64,000 nt of DNA. Source: Halanaerobium praevalens DSM 2228 (GTDB lineage Bacteria > Bacillota > Halanaerobiia > Halanaerobiales > Halanaerobiaceae). Position 1 is the stretch's first letter. Every line of letters begins with the position of its first letter. Under the pieces are notes generated by a model. It ran no database searches and was not told the origin of the DNA. It was given only the letters and a program-made list of their open reading frames with translations. Where the stretch lies: contig NC_017455.1 in assembly GCF_000165465.1 (NCBI RefSeq), positions 2,170,001-2,234,000 of the forward strand, in the 5' to 3' direction. Positions 10,887 through 19,636 of the stretch are shown here, in pieces. A program made the position numbers and the translations under genes.

Positions 10887-11546
10887 TTATTTTACTGCCA
10901 AGTCCAATGCTTTTATTTTTTTCAAAATTGTTTTGGCTGGTACTGCTCCCACTTGTTCTGCAGCTCCAGAATTAATTACTGTTTTAGGAACTCCAGCTAC
11001 ATCAAAGCTAGCAGTTAACTCTTCAAACTCCATGGCCTCTATCATTTCTCCTCTAATTTTAGGATTTAAAATTGCCATCTGATGAGCAGCTCTAACTGCC
11101 CGTGGACAATAAGGACAAGTTGGAGTTATAAAAACCTGGAGTAAGACCTCAAAGTCAATTGCCTTAATTTCTGCTTTAATTTTAGCTTTTAAATCAATAT
11201 TTTCTTGATCAGATACATCAATAATATCTTCAACTAAAGAAGTAAATTCATAGCCAGAAGGGATTCCATAAAAACGGATTCCTAAATCCTGGCCAGCCTG
11301 ATCTAAAATCACAATTGCTGGTACTTTATCCACCTTAAATTCTTCTGCCTGACTGCTAGCTAATGAATATTTTTCATAATTTACTTTTTCATCTAAAGCA
11401 GTCAGTTCACTTAAAATTTCTTCTGTATCAGCACAATACTGACAAGCTTCAGCTTCAGCAAAGAAAAGCAACTTAACCTCATCTTTTAATTTATTAGCAA
11501 ACAAATTTTTAATTTTATTTTTTTCTTCCCTATCTATCTTTGCCAC
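10887..11546 (-). CDS. Glutaredoxin-like protein disulfide oxidoreductase (two thioredoxin folds)
   Basis: Resembles the archaeal/thermophile PDO family: two tandem thioredoxin-fold halves with CQYC at residues 35-38 and CPYC at 144-147. Both CxxC motifs are intact, as are the cis-Pro segments KVDKVPAIVI and DVAGVPKTVI. It probably exchanges disulfides with thioredoxin reductase or peroxiredoxins. The 219-residue length fits the family. It lies just upstream of trxA on the same strand, separated by the direct-repeat pair. Confidence 0.85.
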   Translation of the reverse strand: MAKIDREEKNKIKNLFANKLKDEVKLLFFAEAEACQYCADTEEILSELTALDEKVNYEKYSLASSQAEEFKVDKVPAIVILDQAGQDLGIRFYGIPSGYEFTSLVEDIIDVSDQENIDLKAKIKAEIKAIDFEVLLQVFITPTCPYCPRAVRAAHQMAILNPKIRGEMIEAMEFEELTASFDVAGVPKTVINSGAAEQVGAVPAKTILKKIKALDLAVK

Positions 11547-11676
11547 AAAAAATCACTCCTTGAGTTTTTTCAACTCTAAAACTTATTTAAATTTACAGCT
11601 TCAATTATACAACATCTATTATATACGATATAATTTTAATTAAAGTTAAACAATTAACATTAACTAAAATTAAAAG

Positions 11677-11714
11677 CAAAAACACAGGAAAAGTCCGCCA
11701 GACTCCCCCTGTGC
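11677..11714 (-). terminator. Terminator after the M18 aminopeptidase
   Basis: Minus-strand GCACAGGGG...CCTGTG outer stem with an inner GAGTC/GACTT pairing, followed by a T-rich stretch. Confidence 0.7.
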
Positions 11715-11737
11715 CTTTATTTAATTTATACTTAGAT

Positions 11738-13138
11738 TTATTTTTCTAAAAATACATTATAAGCTAAATAAGAGTGATAAACATCTGCCTTACTTACAAC
11801 TTCATAGGGAGAATGCATTGAAAGCACAGCTGGACCACAATCTAAAACATCCATATTATAATTAGCTAAAAATTGAGCGATAGTGCCTCCACCACCCTCA
11901 TCTATTTTTCCTAGCTCAGCTGTCTGCCAAACAACTCCAGCCTGATTAAAGAGCCCTCTAATTTCTCCCATAAACTCAGCACTAGCTTCAGAAGCACCAG
12001 CTTTACCGCGGGAACCTGTATATTTAGAGATAACAATCCCTTTACCTAAATAGGCGGAATTATGTTTAGCATAAACTTCAGCAAAATCAGGGTCATAAGC
12101 TGCACTAACATCAGCAGAAAGCACCTTAGAATTTTGCATTACTTTTCTAACAATCAATTCACTATAATCACTATAATAAAGATCAACTAAATTAGCAACT
12201 TGATCTTCAAAGAAATGAGACTGCATACCAGTAGAACCCATACTTCCTACTTCTTCCCGATCCATTAATAAAACTACAGAAGTATATAAAGGATCATTTA
12301 AATCTAAAATTGCTTCTAAAGCAGTATAACTGCAGACGCGATCATCATGACCATAACCTGCAAGTAAACCTCTATCAAAACCAGCATCTCTAGTTTTAAA
12401 AGCAGGAACAACCTGTAAATCAGCACTAATAAAATCTTCTTCTTGGAAATCATATTCAGCTTTTAAATGATTTAATAAAGCTGCTTTTATTTTATCTTTG
12501 GCTTCAGAATCAGCTACTGGAATACTGCCCACAACAACATTTAATTGTTCTCCACTAATTCCCTCAGTCATTGATTTTTTCATTTGTTTTTTACCTAAAT
12601 GTGGTAAAACATCACTAATAAAGAAAACTGGATCATCTGCTTTTTCTCCAATTTTAATTTCTATCTGACTACCATCATCTTTAACAACTAAACCATGTAA
12701 AGCTAAAGGCATAGTTACCCATTGATATTTTTTGACTCCACCATAGTAATGAGTTTTAAACATGGCCATTTCTCCATCTTCATAAAGTGGATTAGGTTTT
12801 AAATCAAGTCTTGGAGAATCAATGTGACTACCTACAATTTTTAAACCTTCTTTTAGATCTTTTTCTCCAATTACAGCTGCCATTAAAGCTCGAGAACGAT
12901 TTTCTATATAAACCTTGTCACCTTTTTCAAGGCTTTTGTACTCTTTAATATTTTTAAAACCAGCAGCTTCTAATTTCGCAATAGCTGCCCCAGCAAATTC
13001 TCTTTCTGTTTTATTTTCAGTTAAAAAATCTGCATAGTTTTTGTTAAAAGCAAAGACTTCTGCTCGCTCATCTTCTTTCATCTCTGTCCAGGCATTTTTA
13101 GCCTCATATGAATTTTTATTCTTTTTTTCTTTAGTCAT
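11738..13138 (-). CDS. M18 family aminopeptidase (aspartyl aminopeptidase type)
   Basis: Dinuclear zinc exopeptidase of the cytoplasm that removes N-terminal, often acidic, residues. The metal ligands appear in GSHIDSPRLDL, GHDDRVCSY, DREEVGSMGSTG, SADVSAAYDP and the C-terminal MHSPYEVV. Length (466) fits the family. The frame begins at a TTG, but the next codon, ATG at 13138, is preceded by GGGAGG at the right distance and is taken as start. It is monocistronic with its own terminator. Confidence 0.92.
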   Translation of the reverse strand: MTKEKKNKNSYEAKNAWTEMKEDERAEVFAFNKNYADFLTENKTEREFAGAAIAKLEAAGFKNIKEYKSLEKGDKVYIENRSRALMAAVIGEKDLKEGLKIVGSHIDSPRLDLKPNPLYEDGEMAMFKTHYYGGVKKYQWVTMPLALHGLVVKDDGSQIEIKIGEKADDPVFFISDVLPHLGKKQMKKSMTEGISGEQLNVVVGSIPVADSEAKDKIKAALLNHLKAEYDFQEEDFISADLQVVPAFKTRDAGFDRGLLAGYGHDDRVCSYTALEAILDLNDPLYTSVVLLMDREEVGSMGSTGMQSHFFEDQVANLVDLYYSDYSELIVRKVMQNSKVLSADVSAAYDPDFAEVYAKHNSAYLGKGIVISKYTGSRGKAGASEASAEFMGEIRGLFNQAGVVWQTAELGKIDEGGGGTIAQFLANYNMDVLDCGPAVLSMHSPYEVVSKADVYHSYLAYNVFLEK

Positions 13139-13364
13139 CAATAATGCCTCCCTTTATTTATTCTTAATTATTATATCAGTTTAAAGCAAAAATTGTAAGT
13201 AATCTTTTAACAATAATTAAAGACTAGTTTCTAAACCAAGTAAGCAAATATTTTTTTATTTTCAACTTCCAATTCTTGATTCTTATATTCTTTATTTTGA
13301 TTAAAATTAAAAATGCAAAACTAAAATAAGCAGTTTCTTGAAGATTTTTTGCAAAAATAAAACT

Positions 13365-14048
13365 CTATAAAGCCTGAGCTTTAAATTTATAGCCAACTCC
13401 CCAAACTGTTTCAATAGCTGCAGCTGCTTCTCCTAATTTTTGTCTTAAAGACTTAATATGAGTATCAACTGTCCTTACATCACCAAAATAATCATAACCC
13501 CAAACAGCTTTCAATAAATTTTTGCGACGAAAAACTTTTTTAGGATTTTGAGCCAAATGCCACAGTAGTGAAAATTCTTTAGGAGTTAAATCAATATTCT
13601 CTCCTTTATATTTTAAATAATGTTCCTGCTTATTGATTTTTAAAGCTCCAAACTGCAGACAATTGTCAGCTGCTGCACCACTATCATAGCGCCTTAAAAC
13701 AGCCTTGATCCGAGCAATAACCTCCTGGGGACTAAAGGGCTTACCAATATAATCATCTGCTCCCAGCTCTAAACCAGTTATTTTAGCTTGAGCCTCAGTT
13801 TTAGCACTTAAAAAAATTATTGCTAAGTCAAAATCTTTTCTAACTCGCTGACAAAATTCTAAACCGTTTTCATTTGGGAGCATAATATCCAACAATAAGA
13901 GGTCTATCTCATCTTTTGCTAAAATTGAATATCCAATTTCAGTATTTTCCGCTACTCGAACTTTAAAGTCCTCGAATTTTAAATAATCTTGCAAAATTTT
14001 TATAATATGGGGGTCATCATCAATAATTAAAACTTTTTTGGCTCCCAT
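13365..14048 (-). CDS. OmpR/PhoB-family response regulator, orphan
   Basis: DNA-binding response regulator. The receiver domain has the acidic pair at D10-D12, the phosphoacceptor Asp54 in LLLLDIMLP and the conserved Lys103. The winged-helix output domain (about 130-225) contains LTPKEFSLLWHL and RTVDTHIKSLRQKLG. No histidine kinase is adjacent: downstream are about 220 bp of AT-rich DNA, and an IS605-type element sits about 100 bp upstream and may affect its promoter. Its target genes are unknown. Confidence 0.92.
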   Translation of the reverse strand: MGAKKVLIIDDDPHIIKILQDYLKFEDFKVRVAENTEIGYSILAKDEIDLLLLDIMLPNENGLEFCQRVRKDFDLAIIFLSAKTEAQAKITGLELGADDYIGKPFSPQEVIARIKAVLRRYDSGAAADNCLQFGALKINKQEHYLKYKGENIDLTPKEFSLLWHLAQNPKKVFRRKNLLKAVWGYDYFGDVRTVDTHIKSLRQKLGEAAAAIETVWGVGYKFKAQAL

Positions 14049-14146
14049 TTTTTCACATCCTTAAATTTTAACTTATTCAGATTCTATTTTTGAACTTAAA
14101 TATTTAAACTTAATTCTAGTTTATCATTTATTAAAGCTGCTTAAAA

Positions 14147-14616
14147 TTGACATCCTCCCCGCCCGTTCGCAAAGCTTACAAACGAGGATTCCTTAAAGGA
14201 ACTTTCACCGAAACTCTTTTTTTGTATTACGAAATTCTAGTTTCAATATTAGCCAGCGAGCCCATTTCAATAACCCTACATTTGTGATACGCATAGTTGG
14301 GTTAGCATTAGGCTATCGAGGCCTTCACGAGGTTGTCTGCTGATTAAATGCCAGTCCATTTCTGGTAGGCAAGTGCACTGAAACTCTCTTTGTAGTTGCG
14401 TATTGATAGTTTCAGTATTAGGTCATCGAGACCGTCTCATCTAAATTTTCTTTTTTATTACGCAATGATAATTTAGATATTAGGTCATCGAGACCGTCAT
14501 GACGCAAACTTCAGGCTGTGCCATCAGCCCTCCTGAGATAGCCGACTATGCATTCTAATAGCATATTCCTAGCACTATTGCTAATATAGGCACTCAGGCA
14601 CTTAGACTATTACCAT
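14147..14616 (-). ncRNA. IS605 tail: candidate omega-RNA region with repeated hairpin units
   Basis: Untranslated 470 bp between the tnpB stop and the right end. It holds four related units at about 14207-14263, 14264-14323, 14378-14434 and 14436-14497. Each has a variable stem enclosing a TATTACGCAAT-like loop, then a conserved second hairpin GGTCATCGAGACC. Copy 2 lacks the fourth unit. TnpB omega-RNAs map to this end of IS605 elements, so the region probably includes the scaffold; exact RNA ends cannot be seen. Confidence 0.6.
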
Positions 14617-15834
14617 CTAAGCAGATTGTTGTTCTAAATATTTATTAGCTATATTACGACTTGCATTTAAATCAGAGTGGATATGATTACCACACTCACA
14701 AGAGTATAGATTAGCTTTGCGGTTAGATTTTTTAACTTTAGCACATCTAGAACAACTCTGGGAAGTGTACTTTGGATTTATATATTCCACCTTAATCCCA
14801 GCTAATTCAGCTTTGTATTCAATAAACTGTTGAAGTTGATAAAAAGTCCAGCTATGGATGTTTCTATCAGCTCTATTAAGACTCTTAGTAGTATTTCGGA
14901 TATTCTCTAGATTCTCCATAATTATAGAACCAACTTTCTCCTGCCGTCTTACGCTCGGCACTTTTTTCGCCTCGCTGCAGACACTTGGCCCACAGGACCG
15001 TCGCAGCAAAGCAGATTAATAAGTTGGCGACTAATTTTATGGTTTAAATCAGTCATCCTTCTCTGCTCTTTGTCATTAATATTTTTAATAGCTTTAATTT
15101 TTTTAGATTGACCCAGTTTTTTTCTTAACATACGATACTTTTTGCGGATAAAACCTGCCTGTTTACCATTGTAGAATTGGCGATTAATCTCTTTGCCATG
15201 TGGGTTTTTAACACTGGCAACCGCTAATTGGCGAAGCCCTATGTCAACTCCCATTAAATTAGAGTTAGTGGTTTTTTTAGCTTCAATTTTAATTGTTACA
15301 GCAAAATACCATTTACCTTTTTTGTAGAAGAGACTGGCTTTACCCAATTTGCAGCCACTATCGATATGCTGGTGCAGCTTTTCAAACCTTTCAGTCTGCT
15401 TAACAGGAAAAGCAAATCTTTTGCATTTGCTGGTATAAAGCGGAATTGAAATTATATGGTGATCAATCTTATAATTTTGATTATTATAGCAAATAGGTTG
15501 ATTCTCTTTAAACTCTATATTTTCTTTTTTAGAGTTAGACTTTAAAAACTGTTTATAGAGTGCTTTAACTTCTCTAATATTCTGATTTTTAACAGCAGCG
15601 ACGGTCTCGATGACCTAGTGCTGGGCCGACCTTGCGTTTATAATGAAGGCTCAGTGATGGTAGATTTACCTCTTTAAAATCAGCAGAACTCAAGTTAATT
15701 TCTCCTGTTTTAAGTTTTGCAGCAATAGCCTGACGATTCTTAACTACTTCTACAATGTTATTTAAGAATATATTTTCTTTTCTCTTAGTTGGTTTTAACA
15801 ACTCTAAAATATAGGTTAGCTGCATATTAATCAC
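14617..15834 (-). pseudogene. tnpB of IS copy 1, disrupted by two short insertions
   Basis: Compared with the intact copy at 24528-25616, the frame is broken twice. At 15600-15655 about 56 bp is inserted, carrying GGTCATCGAGACC and a CTGAGCC/GGCCCAG stem; it shifts the frame into a stop. At about 14945-15010 a second, unrelated-looking GC-richer insert of about 65 bp breaks the frame again. The remaining pieces still encode the RuvC segments, the CSRC...CECG zinc finger and DLNASRNIA. The encoded nuclease should be non-functional in this copy. Confidence 0.9.
15600..15655 (-). repeat. Mobile hairpin unit inserted in tnpB
   Basis: On the minus strand: CTGAGCC, a TTATAAACGCAA loop, GGCCCAG, then CTAGGTCATCGAGACCG. 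This matches the units of the IS tail (14207-14497) but lies in the opposite orientation and has no counterpart in copy 2 at the same place, where GAGCTTAACCTTCCC runs directly into CTGCTG. Confidence 0.75.
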
Positions 15835-16220
15835 CTTTGATTTTCAATGTAGTGTTGGATAGTTTCAGAACTCACATTACCTGCAGTAGCTACAAAATAT
15901 GCTCTAGTCCAAATAGAAACTTTAATATTCAACTCTGGAAAGTGCTTTGATATTCTCCCTCCAGTAGTACCTTTAATGATATTCATTAGCTTACTGGGAG
16001 AATACTTAGGCAAAGCTGATATAAAAAGGTGTATATGATCTGGCATTATTTCAGTAGCCAATACTTCAAATTTATGCTTATCAGCTAATTCATTGATAGT
16101 ATCTAAGGTTAATTGTTTAATTTTAGGATTATCTAAAATATGTTTTCTATATTTAGGAATCCATATAAAATGATAATTTAAAAGAAACTTTGCATGTCTT
16201 GTGTTTTTATAGGTATTCAT
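15831..16220 (-). CDS. tnpA: IS200/IS605 Y1 transposase TnpA (copy 1)
   Basis: Single-strand HUH transposase of 129 residues. The HUH motif is His62-Ile-His64 in MPDHIHLF, and the catalytic Tyr124 lies in IQHYIENQ. It differs from the copy at 25622 by two residues (Gly84 for Asp, Val101 for Gly), neither a catalytic residue. The stop codon overlaps the tnpB start region, as in copy 2. The start has a modest AGGAG upstream. Confidence 0.93.
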   Translation of the reverse strand: MNTYKNTRHAKFLLNYHFIWIPKYRKHILDNPKIKQLTLDTINELADKHKFEVLATEIMPDHIHLFISALPKYSPSKLMNIIKGTTGGRISKHFPELNIKVSIWTRAYFVATAGNVSSETIQHYIENQR

Positions 16221-16666
16221 TATTAAAATCTCCTAAATGTTAGCTGTTAAACACATTATATCATAAACATATGTTTATTTTAAAGAACATATTATACAAA
16301 ATTTTAATTTCCACATTGACTAAAAATTAAAATAGCTGATTCATCCCCGCCCATTATCATAGGCGAGGCTTTCTCAGCTATAATTCGGTAAAGTCTTTTT
16401 AGTTTTTTAAAAGTTTGGAATTTTTATTAAAATGCAAGTATTAATTATTAGCACTATTAAAGTATTTAAATATCAATAAAATTTTTTTCGGGAAATCTGT
16501 AATACAGCCAGGTTAAATTTTGTTGATGTCTAAAATTATGAATCTATAAATATTATCCACAATAAATCATTAGGTATAATGTCCTAAACATAAAAAAGCC
16601 CTGCTTTTAAAGGCAGGACTTTTTAAATCTAAAATTTTAACTCAAATTTTCAAGTTTAGAACTAAG
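16221..16666. other. Gene-free stretch: IS left end and AT-rich spacer
   Basis: Holds the tnpA upstream region and left-end hairpin of IS copy 1 (to 16387), the TTTAC target (16392-16388), and about 200 bp of AT-rich DNA with no ORF or RNA that I can recognise, ending in the terminator at 16590-16625. Confidence 0.6.
16590..16625 (-). terminator. Terminator after the SurA-like gene
   Basis: GTCCTGC/GCAGGGC stem (one G-T pair) flanked by A and T runs on both sides, so it could work in both directions. Confidence 0.75.
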
Positions 16667-17392
16667 TTAAATTTTAATTTCTACTTCAGCATTATCTCTT
16701 AATTTTTCTAAATATTCCTTAATTGCTTGATTCTGCTTTTGTTGTTTTAACATTTGTTCTAATCTAGGCTTAATTTGTTCATAAGAAACATCTTGACCAG
16801 TTTGAGCAAAAGCATCTTTGTTCTGCTCATAAGCCTCTTTGATTTCTTTTTCACTAACCTCAATATTATCTACAACTTCTTTTTCAATTAATTTATTGAT
16901 TTTAATTTGAGGGTTATTAGCAAATTCATTTTTATAAGCGGCTTCATTTTCAAAACCCTGTTTTTTAAGTACAGATAAAAATTGCTTTTCATCCATTTTG
17001 TTCTGTTTGAGAATAGAAGATTTCTGTTTATTATAAATCTCATCTATTTCTTCTTGGCTTAAATTAATATCAGAATCTTTTACAGCCTGTTTAAGTAAAG
17101 TATTATCAATTAAACTATCTAATTTAGCTTTGCGTAAATCTGCAAGCACTTTATTACCAGCTTCAGAATTAGTTAAAAGTTTAACCAACTGCTGATCAAC
17201 CTGACTTAGCTGACGCAAAATTTGGTTAAGTTTTGCATTTTGAGCTAGTTCTTGAGCAGTAATTTCTTCCCCATTTACAACTGCCACAACTTTTGGTTCT
17301 TGCTTGGAATCTGAATCAACATCTTGAGCAAAGACATTCATTGGAACCATCAAAACTGTCAACAACAAAAATGAAACTAAAAACTTCTTCAT
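16667..17392 (-). CDS. Secreted SurA N-terminal-domain protein, no PPIase domain
   Basis: Exported chaperone-like protein of 241 residues. Residues 1-22 form a signal peptide ending MNVFAQD. The rest is the SurA/PrsA-type helical N domain, recognised from VVAVVNGEEITAQELAQ and the pattern of helices ending EYLEKLRDNAEVEIKI. The parvulin prolyl-isomerase domain typical of PrsA and SurA is absent, and no lipobox Cys follows the signal. It is the last gene after aroC but separated by about 140 bp, so co-transcription with the aro genes is uncertain. Confidence 0.8.
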   Translation of the reverse strand: MKKFLVSFLLLTVLMVPMNVFAQDVDSDSKQEPKVVAVVNGEEITAQELAQNAKLNQILRQLSQVDQQLVKLLTNSEAGNKVLADLRKAKLDSLIDNTLLKQAVKDSDINLSQEEIDEIYNKQKSSILKQNKMDEKQFLSVLKKQGFENEAAYKNEFANNPQIKINKLIEKEVVDNIEVSEKEIKEAYEQNKDAFAQTGQDVSYEQIKPRLEQMLKQQKQNQAIKEYLEKLRDNAEVEIKI

Positions 17393-17535
17393 TAAATATA
17401 AGCACTCCTTTAAATTATAGAATAATTCTAGCTTAGCTATAAATTCATTTTTAGCTAAGTTTTATTTTCCTTTATCACTTAATTAAATTATAGAGTAGAA
17501 ATGTGATAGAAATGTGATAGAAAGATTAGATTATG

Positions 17536-18732
17536 CTAAAATTCACTTAATTGCTTTAAATAAGCTTGATAATTCCTTTTAATTTCGCTTAAACTGTCAC
17601 CACCAAATTTGGCTGTCATTAGCTGGGCCAAAACTATAGCAGTAACTGCTTCCCCAACTATACTTGCAGCTGGAACAGCACAGGCATCTGAGCGCTCTTT
17701 AGCAGCACTAACTGCCTTTTTACTAATCATATCAACTGAAGCTAAGGCTTGGGCCAGCGTCGGAATCGGCTTCATTGCCAGCTTAATTAGTAAATTTTGG
17801 CCATTACTAATCCCACCTTCAATCCCGCCAGCTTGATTTGAACCACGGTAAAACCCTGTTTTGGGCTGGTAATAAATTTGATCATGGACTAATGAACCAG
17901 GCTGAGAAGCACCTTCAAAACCTGCTCCAATTTCTAAGCCTTTAATTGCCTGAATAGCCATCAATTGAGCAGCTAATTTACTTTCTAGTTTTAGATCCCA
18001 GTGCACATGACTACCCAAACCAACAGGTAAACCTCTCACTATAATTTCGAAAACTCCACCAACAGAATCTCCCTTAGCCTGCCAGCTGTCAATTAGTTTT
18101 TGCATTGCTTTAGTCTGCTCAGAGTTAGCACAGCGCAGAGGACTTTGATCAAGTTGAGCAAAATAATTTTCAAATTCAACTTTTGAGTCTAAATCAAAGT
18201 TAGCACTCTGCTTTAACTGAGACCAGCTCTCACTTTTTAAATTGCCAATTTGAATAACATGGCTGGCAACTACAATCCCAAACTCTGCCAAAAATTGTTT
18301 GGCAATAGCTCCCACCGCTGTTCTGGCAGCTGTTTCTCGAGCACTGGCTCTTTCTAAAATATTGCGTAAATCCTTTTGATTATACTTTAAAGCTCCAGCC
18401 AGATCTGCATGGCCAGGCCTAGGATTTGTCAATTTTTGGGGCTCAGTTTCCAGCTGCAGTGGTTCCATTATTTTTTTCCAATTTTTCCAATCACGATTTT
18501 CAATTGTCATACTCAAAGGACTAGCCAAAGTTTTTTTATTTCTCAAGCCTGAATTAATAAGCACCTGGTCACTTTCAATCTCCATTCGCTGGCCCCGGCC
18601 ATAACCATGCTGTCTTCTGGCTAATTCCTTATTTATTTTATCTACCTCAATTTCAAGACCAGAAGGAAGACTTTTAATCACTGCCGTCAACCTTGGTCCA
18701 TGTGATTCACCAGCTGTTAAATATTCAAACAT
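17536..18732 (-). CDS. aroC: Chorismate synthase
   Basis: Last step of the shikimate pathway: EPSP to chorismate, needing reduced FMN. The signature segments are GESHGPRLTAVIKSLP at the N-terminus, RRQHGYGRGQRM near residue 39, ASARETAARTAVGA near 128 and the C-terminal RSDACAVPAASIVGEA. The length of 398 matches the longer Firmicutes type. It is the fourth gene of the aroA-hisC-aroF-aroC run on the minus strand. Confidence 0.97.
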   Translation of the reverse strand: MFEYLTAGESHGPRLTAVIKSLPSGLEIEVDKINKELARRQHGYGRGQRMEIESDQVLINSGLRNKKTLASPLSMTIENRDWKNWKKIMEPLQLETEPQKLTNPRPGHADLAGALKYNQKDLRNILERASARETAARTAVGAIAKQFLAEFGIVVASHVIQIGNLKSESWSQLKQSANFDLDSKVEFENYFAQLDQSPLRCANSEQTKAMQKLIDSWQAKGDSVGGVFEIIVRGLPVGLGSHVHWDLKLESKLAAQLMAIQAIKGLEIGAGFEGASQPGSLVHDQIYYQPKTGFYRGSNQAGGIEGGISNGQNLLIKLAMKPIPTLAQALASVDMISKKAVSAAKERSDACAVPAASIVGEAVTAIVLAQLMTAKFGGDSLSEIKRNYQAYLKQLSEF

Positions 18733-18789
18733 TTTACCACACCTTTGCTCAGAAACTTATTTAATCTATTAAAAATTTAAGCCCGTTTC

Positions 18790-19635
18790 CTATTTAGCTA
18801 AAGTGAAAAAATCTAAAGTTGACTGCAGAACCTTAATTTCCTGCATTAATTCCCAAAATTTATTTGGATTTAAAGACTGAAAACCATCTGATACAGAATC
18901 ATCTGGTTGAGGATGAACTTCAACCATAATTCCATCTGCCCCTACAGCTAAAGCAGCTTTAGACATAGGCTTTACTAACTGCCAACGCCCAGTACCATGA
19001 CTTGGATCAACAATTACTGGTAAATGACTCAACTGCTGCACTAAAGGGACTGAACTTAAATCAAGAGTATTACGAGTTTCCTGACTAAAAGTCCTAATTC
19101 CTCTTTCACATAAAATTACCTTTTGATTACCTGCCTCCATTATATATTCAGCTGCCAGCAACCATTCTTTAATTGTAGCTGCCATTCCTCTTTTAAGCAT
19201 AACTGGTTTATCTAATTTACCAACTGCCTTTAAGAGAGGATAGTTATCCATATTGCGCGACCCAATTTGAATAATATCAGTATAATGATTAACAAGTTCT
19301 AAATGCTCAACATCCATTAACTCTGTAATTATTTTAAGACCTGTCTTTTCTCTAGCTGCTGCTAACAGTTTAAGTCCTTTTTCTCCTAAACCCTGAAAAG
19401 AATAAGGAGAAGTGCGGGGTTTAAAAGCACCTCCTCGCAGAATTTCAGCTCCAGCTGCCTTAACTATTTTGGCTATCTCAAAGATCTGTTCTTCATTTTC
19501 CACAGCACAAGGCCCAGCAATAACTGTTAGGCTTTGATCACCTATTTTAACTCCATCCCCAAGGTCAATTACTGTTTTATTTTCTTTATGTTTCCAACTA
19601 GTCAAATTATAAGTTTGTTTTTGTTTTTTATCCAT
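18790..19635 (-). CDS. aroF: DAHP synthase, AroF/AroG(beta) type
   Basis: First committed enzyme of aromatic synthesis, condensing PEP with erythrose 4-phosphate. It belongs to the Bacillus/Thermotoga-type family: [45 protein letters not shown] and VDPSHGTG are all visible. At 281 residues it starts just before the catalytic domain, so the N-terminal ferredoxin-like feedback domain found in Thermotoga and the fused chorismate mutase found in Bacillus are both missing. It ends one base before the hisC-type gene begins. Confidence 0.94.
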   Translation of the reverse strand: MDKKQKQTYNLTSWKHKENKTVIDLGDGVKIGDQSLTVIAGPCAVENEEQIFEIAKIVKAAGAEILRGGAFKPRTSPYSFQGLGEKGLKLLAAAREKTGLKIITELMDVEHLELVNHYTDIIQIGSRNMDNYPLLKAVGKLDKPVMLKRGMAATIKEWLLAAEYIMEAGNQKVILCERGIRTFSQETRNTLDLSSVPLVQQLSHLPVIVDPSHGTGRWQLVKPMSKAALAVGADGIMVEVHPQPDDSVSDGFQSLNPNKFWELMQEIKVLQSTLDFFTLAK

Positions 19636-19636
19636 T

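Larger units (their letters stand above)
14147..16387 (-). mobile_element. IS200/IS605-family element, copy 1 (tnpB broken)
   Basis: 2,241-bp copy nearly identical to the one at 24120-26178. On the transposase strand it lies directly 3' of TTTAC (16392-16388), starts at 16387 with a subterminal hairpin (AGCCTCGCC...GGGCGGGG region), and ends with TCAA at 14150-14147, as in IS608-type elements. It carries an intact tnpA, a disrupted tnpB and an expanded 470-bp tail with four hairpin units. It has no terminal inverted repeats and no target duplication, as expected for this family. Confidence 0.92.

Noticed and set aside
14147-14616. IStron (group I intron fused to IS605)
   Set aside because: The tail has repeated small hairpins, but the conserved P, Q, R and S elements of a group I intron are not recognisable and the length is too short.
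17490-17525. Tandem GTGATAGAAAT repeat between aroC and the SurA-like gene
   Set aside because: Only two copies of 11 bp in AT-rich spacer DNA; too little to call a functional site.
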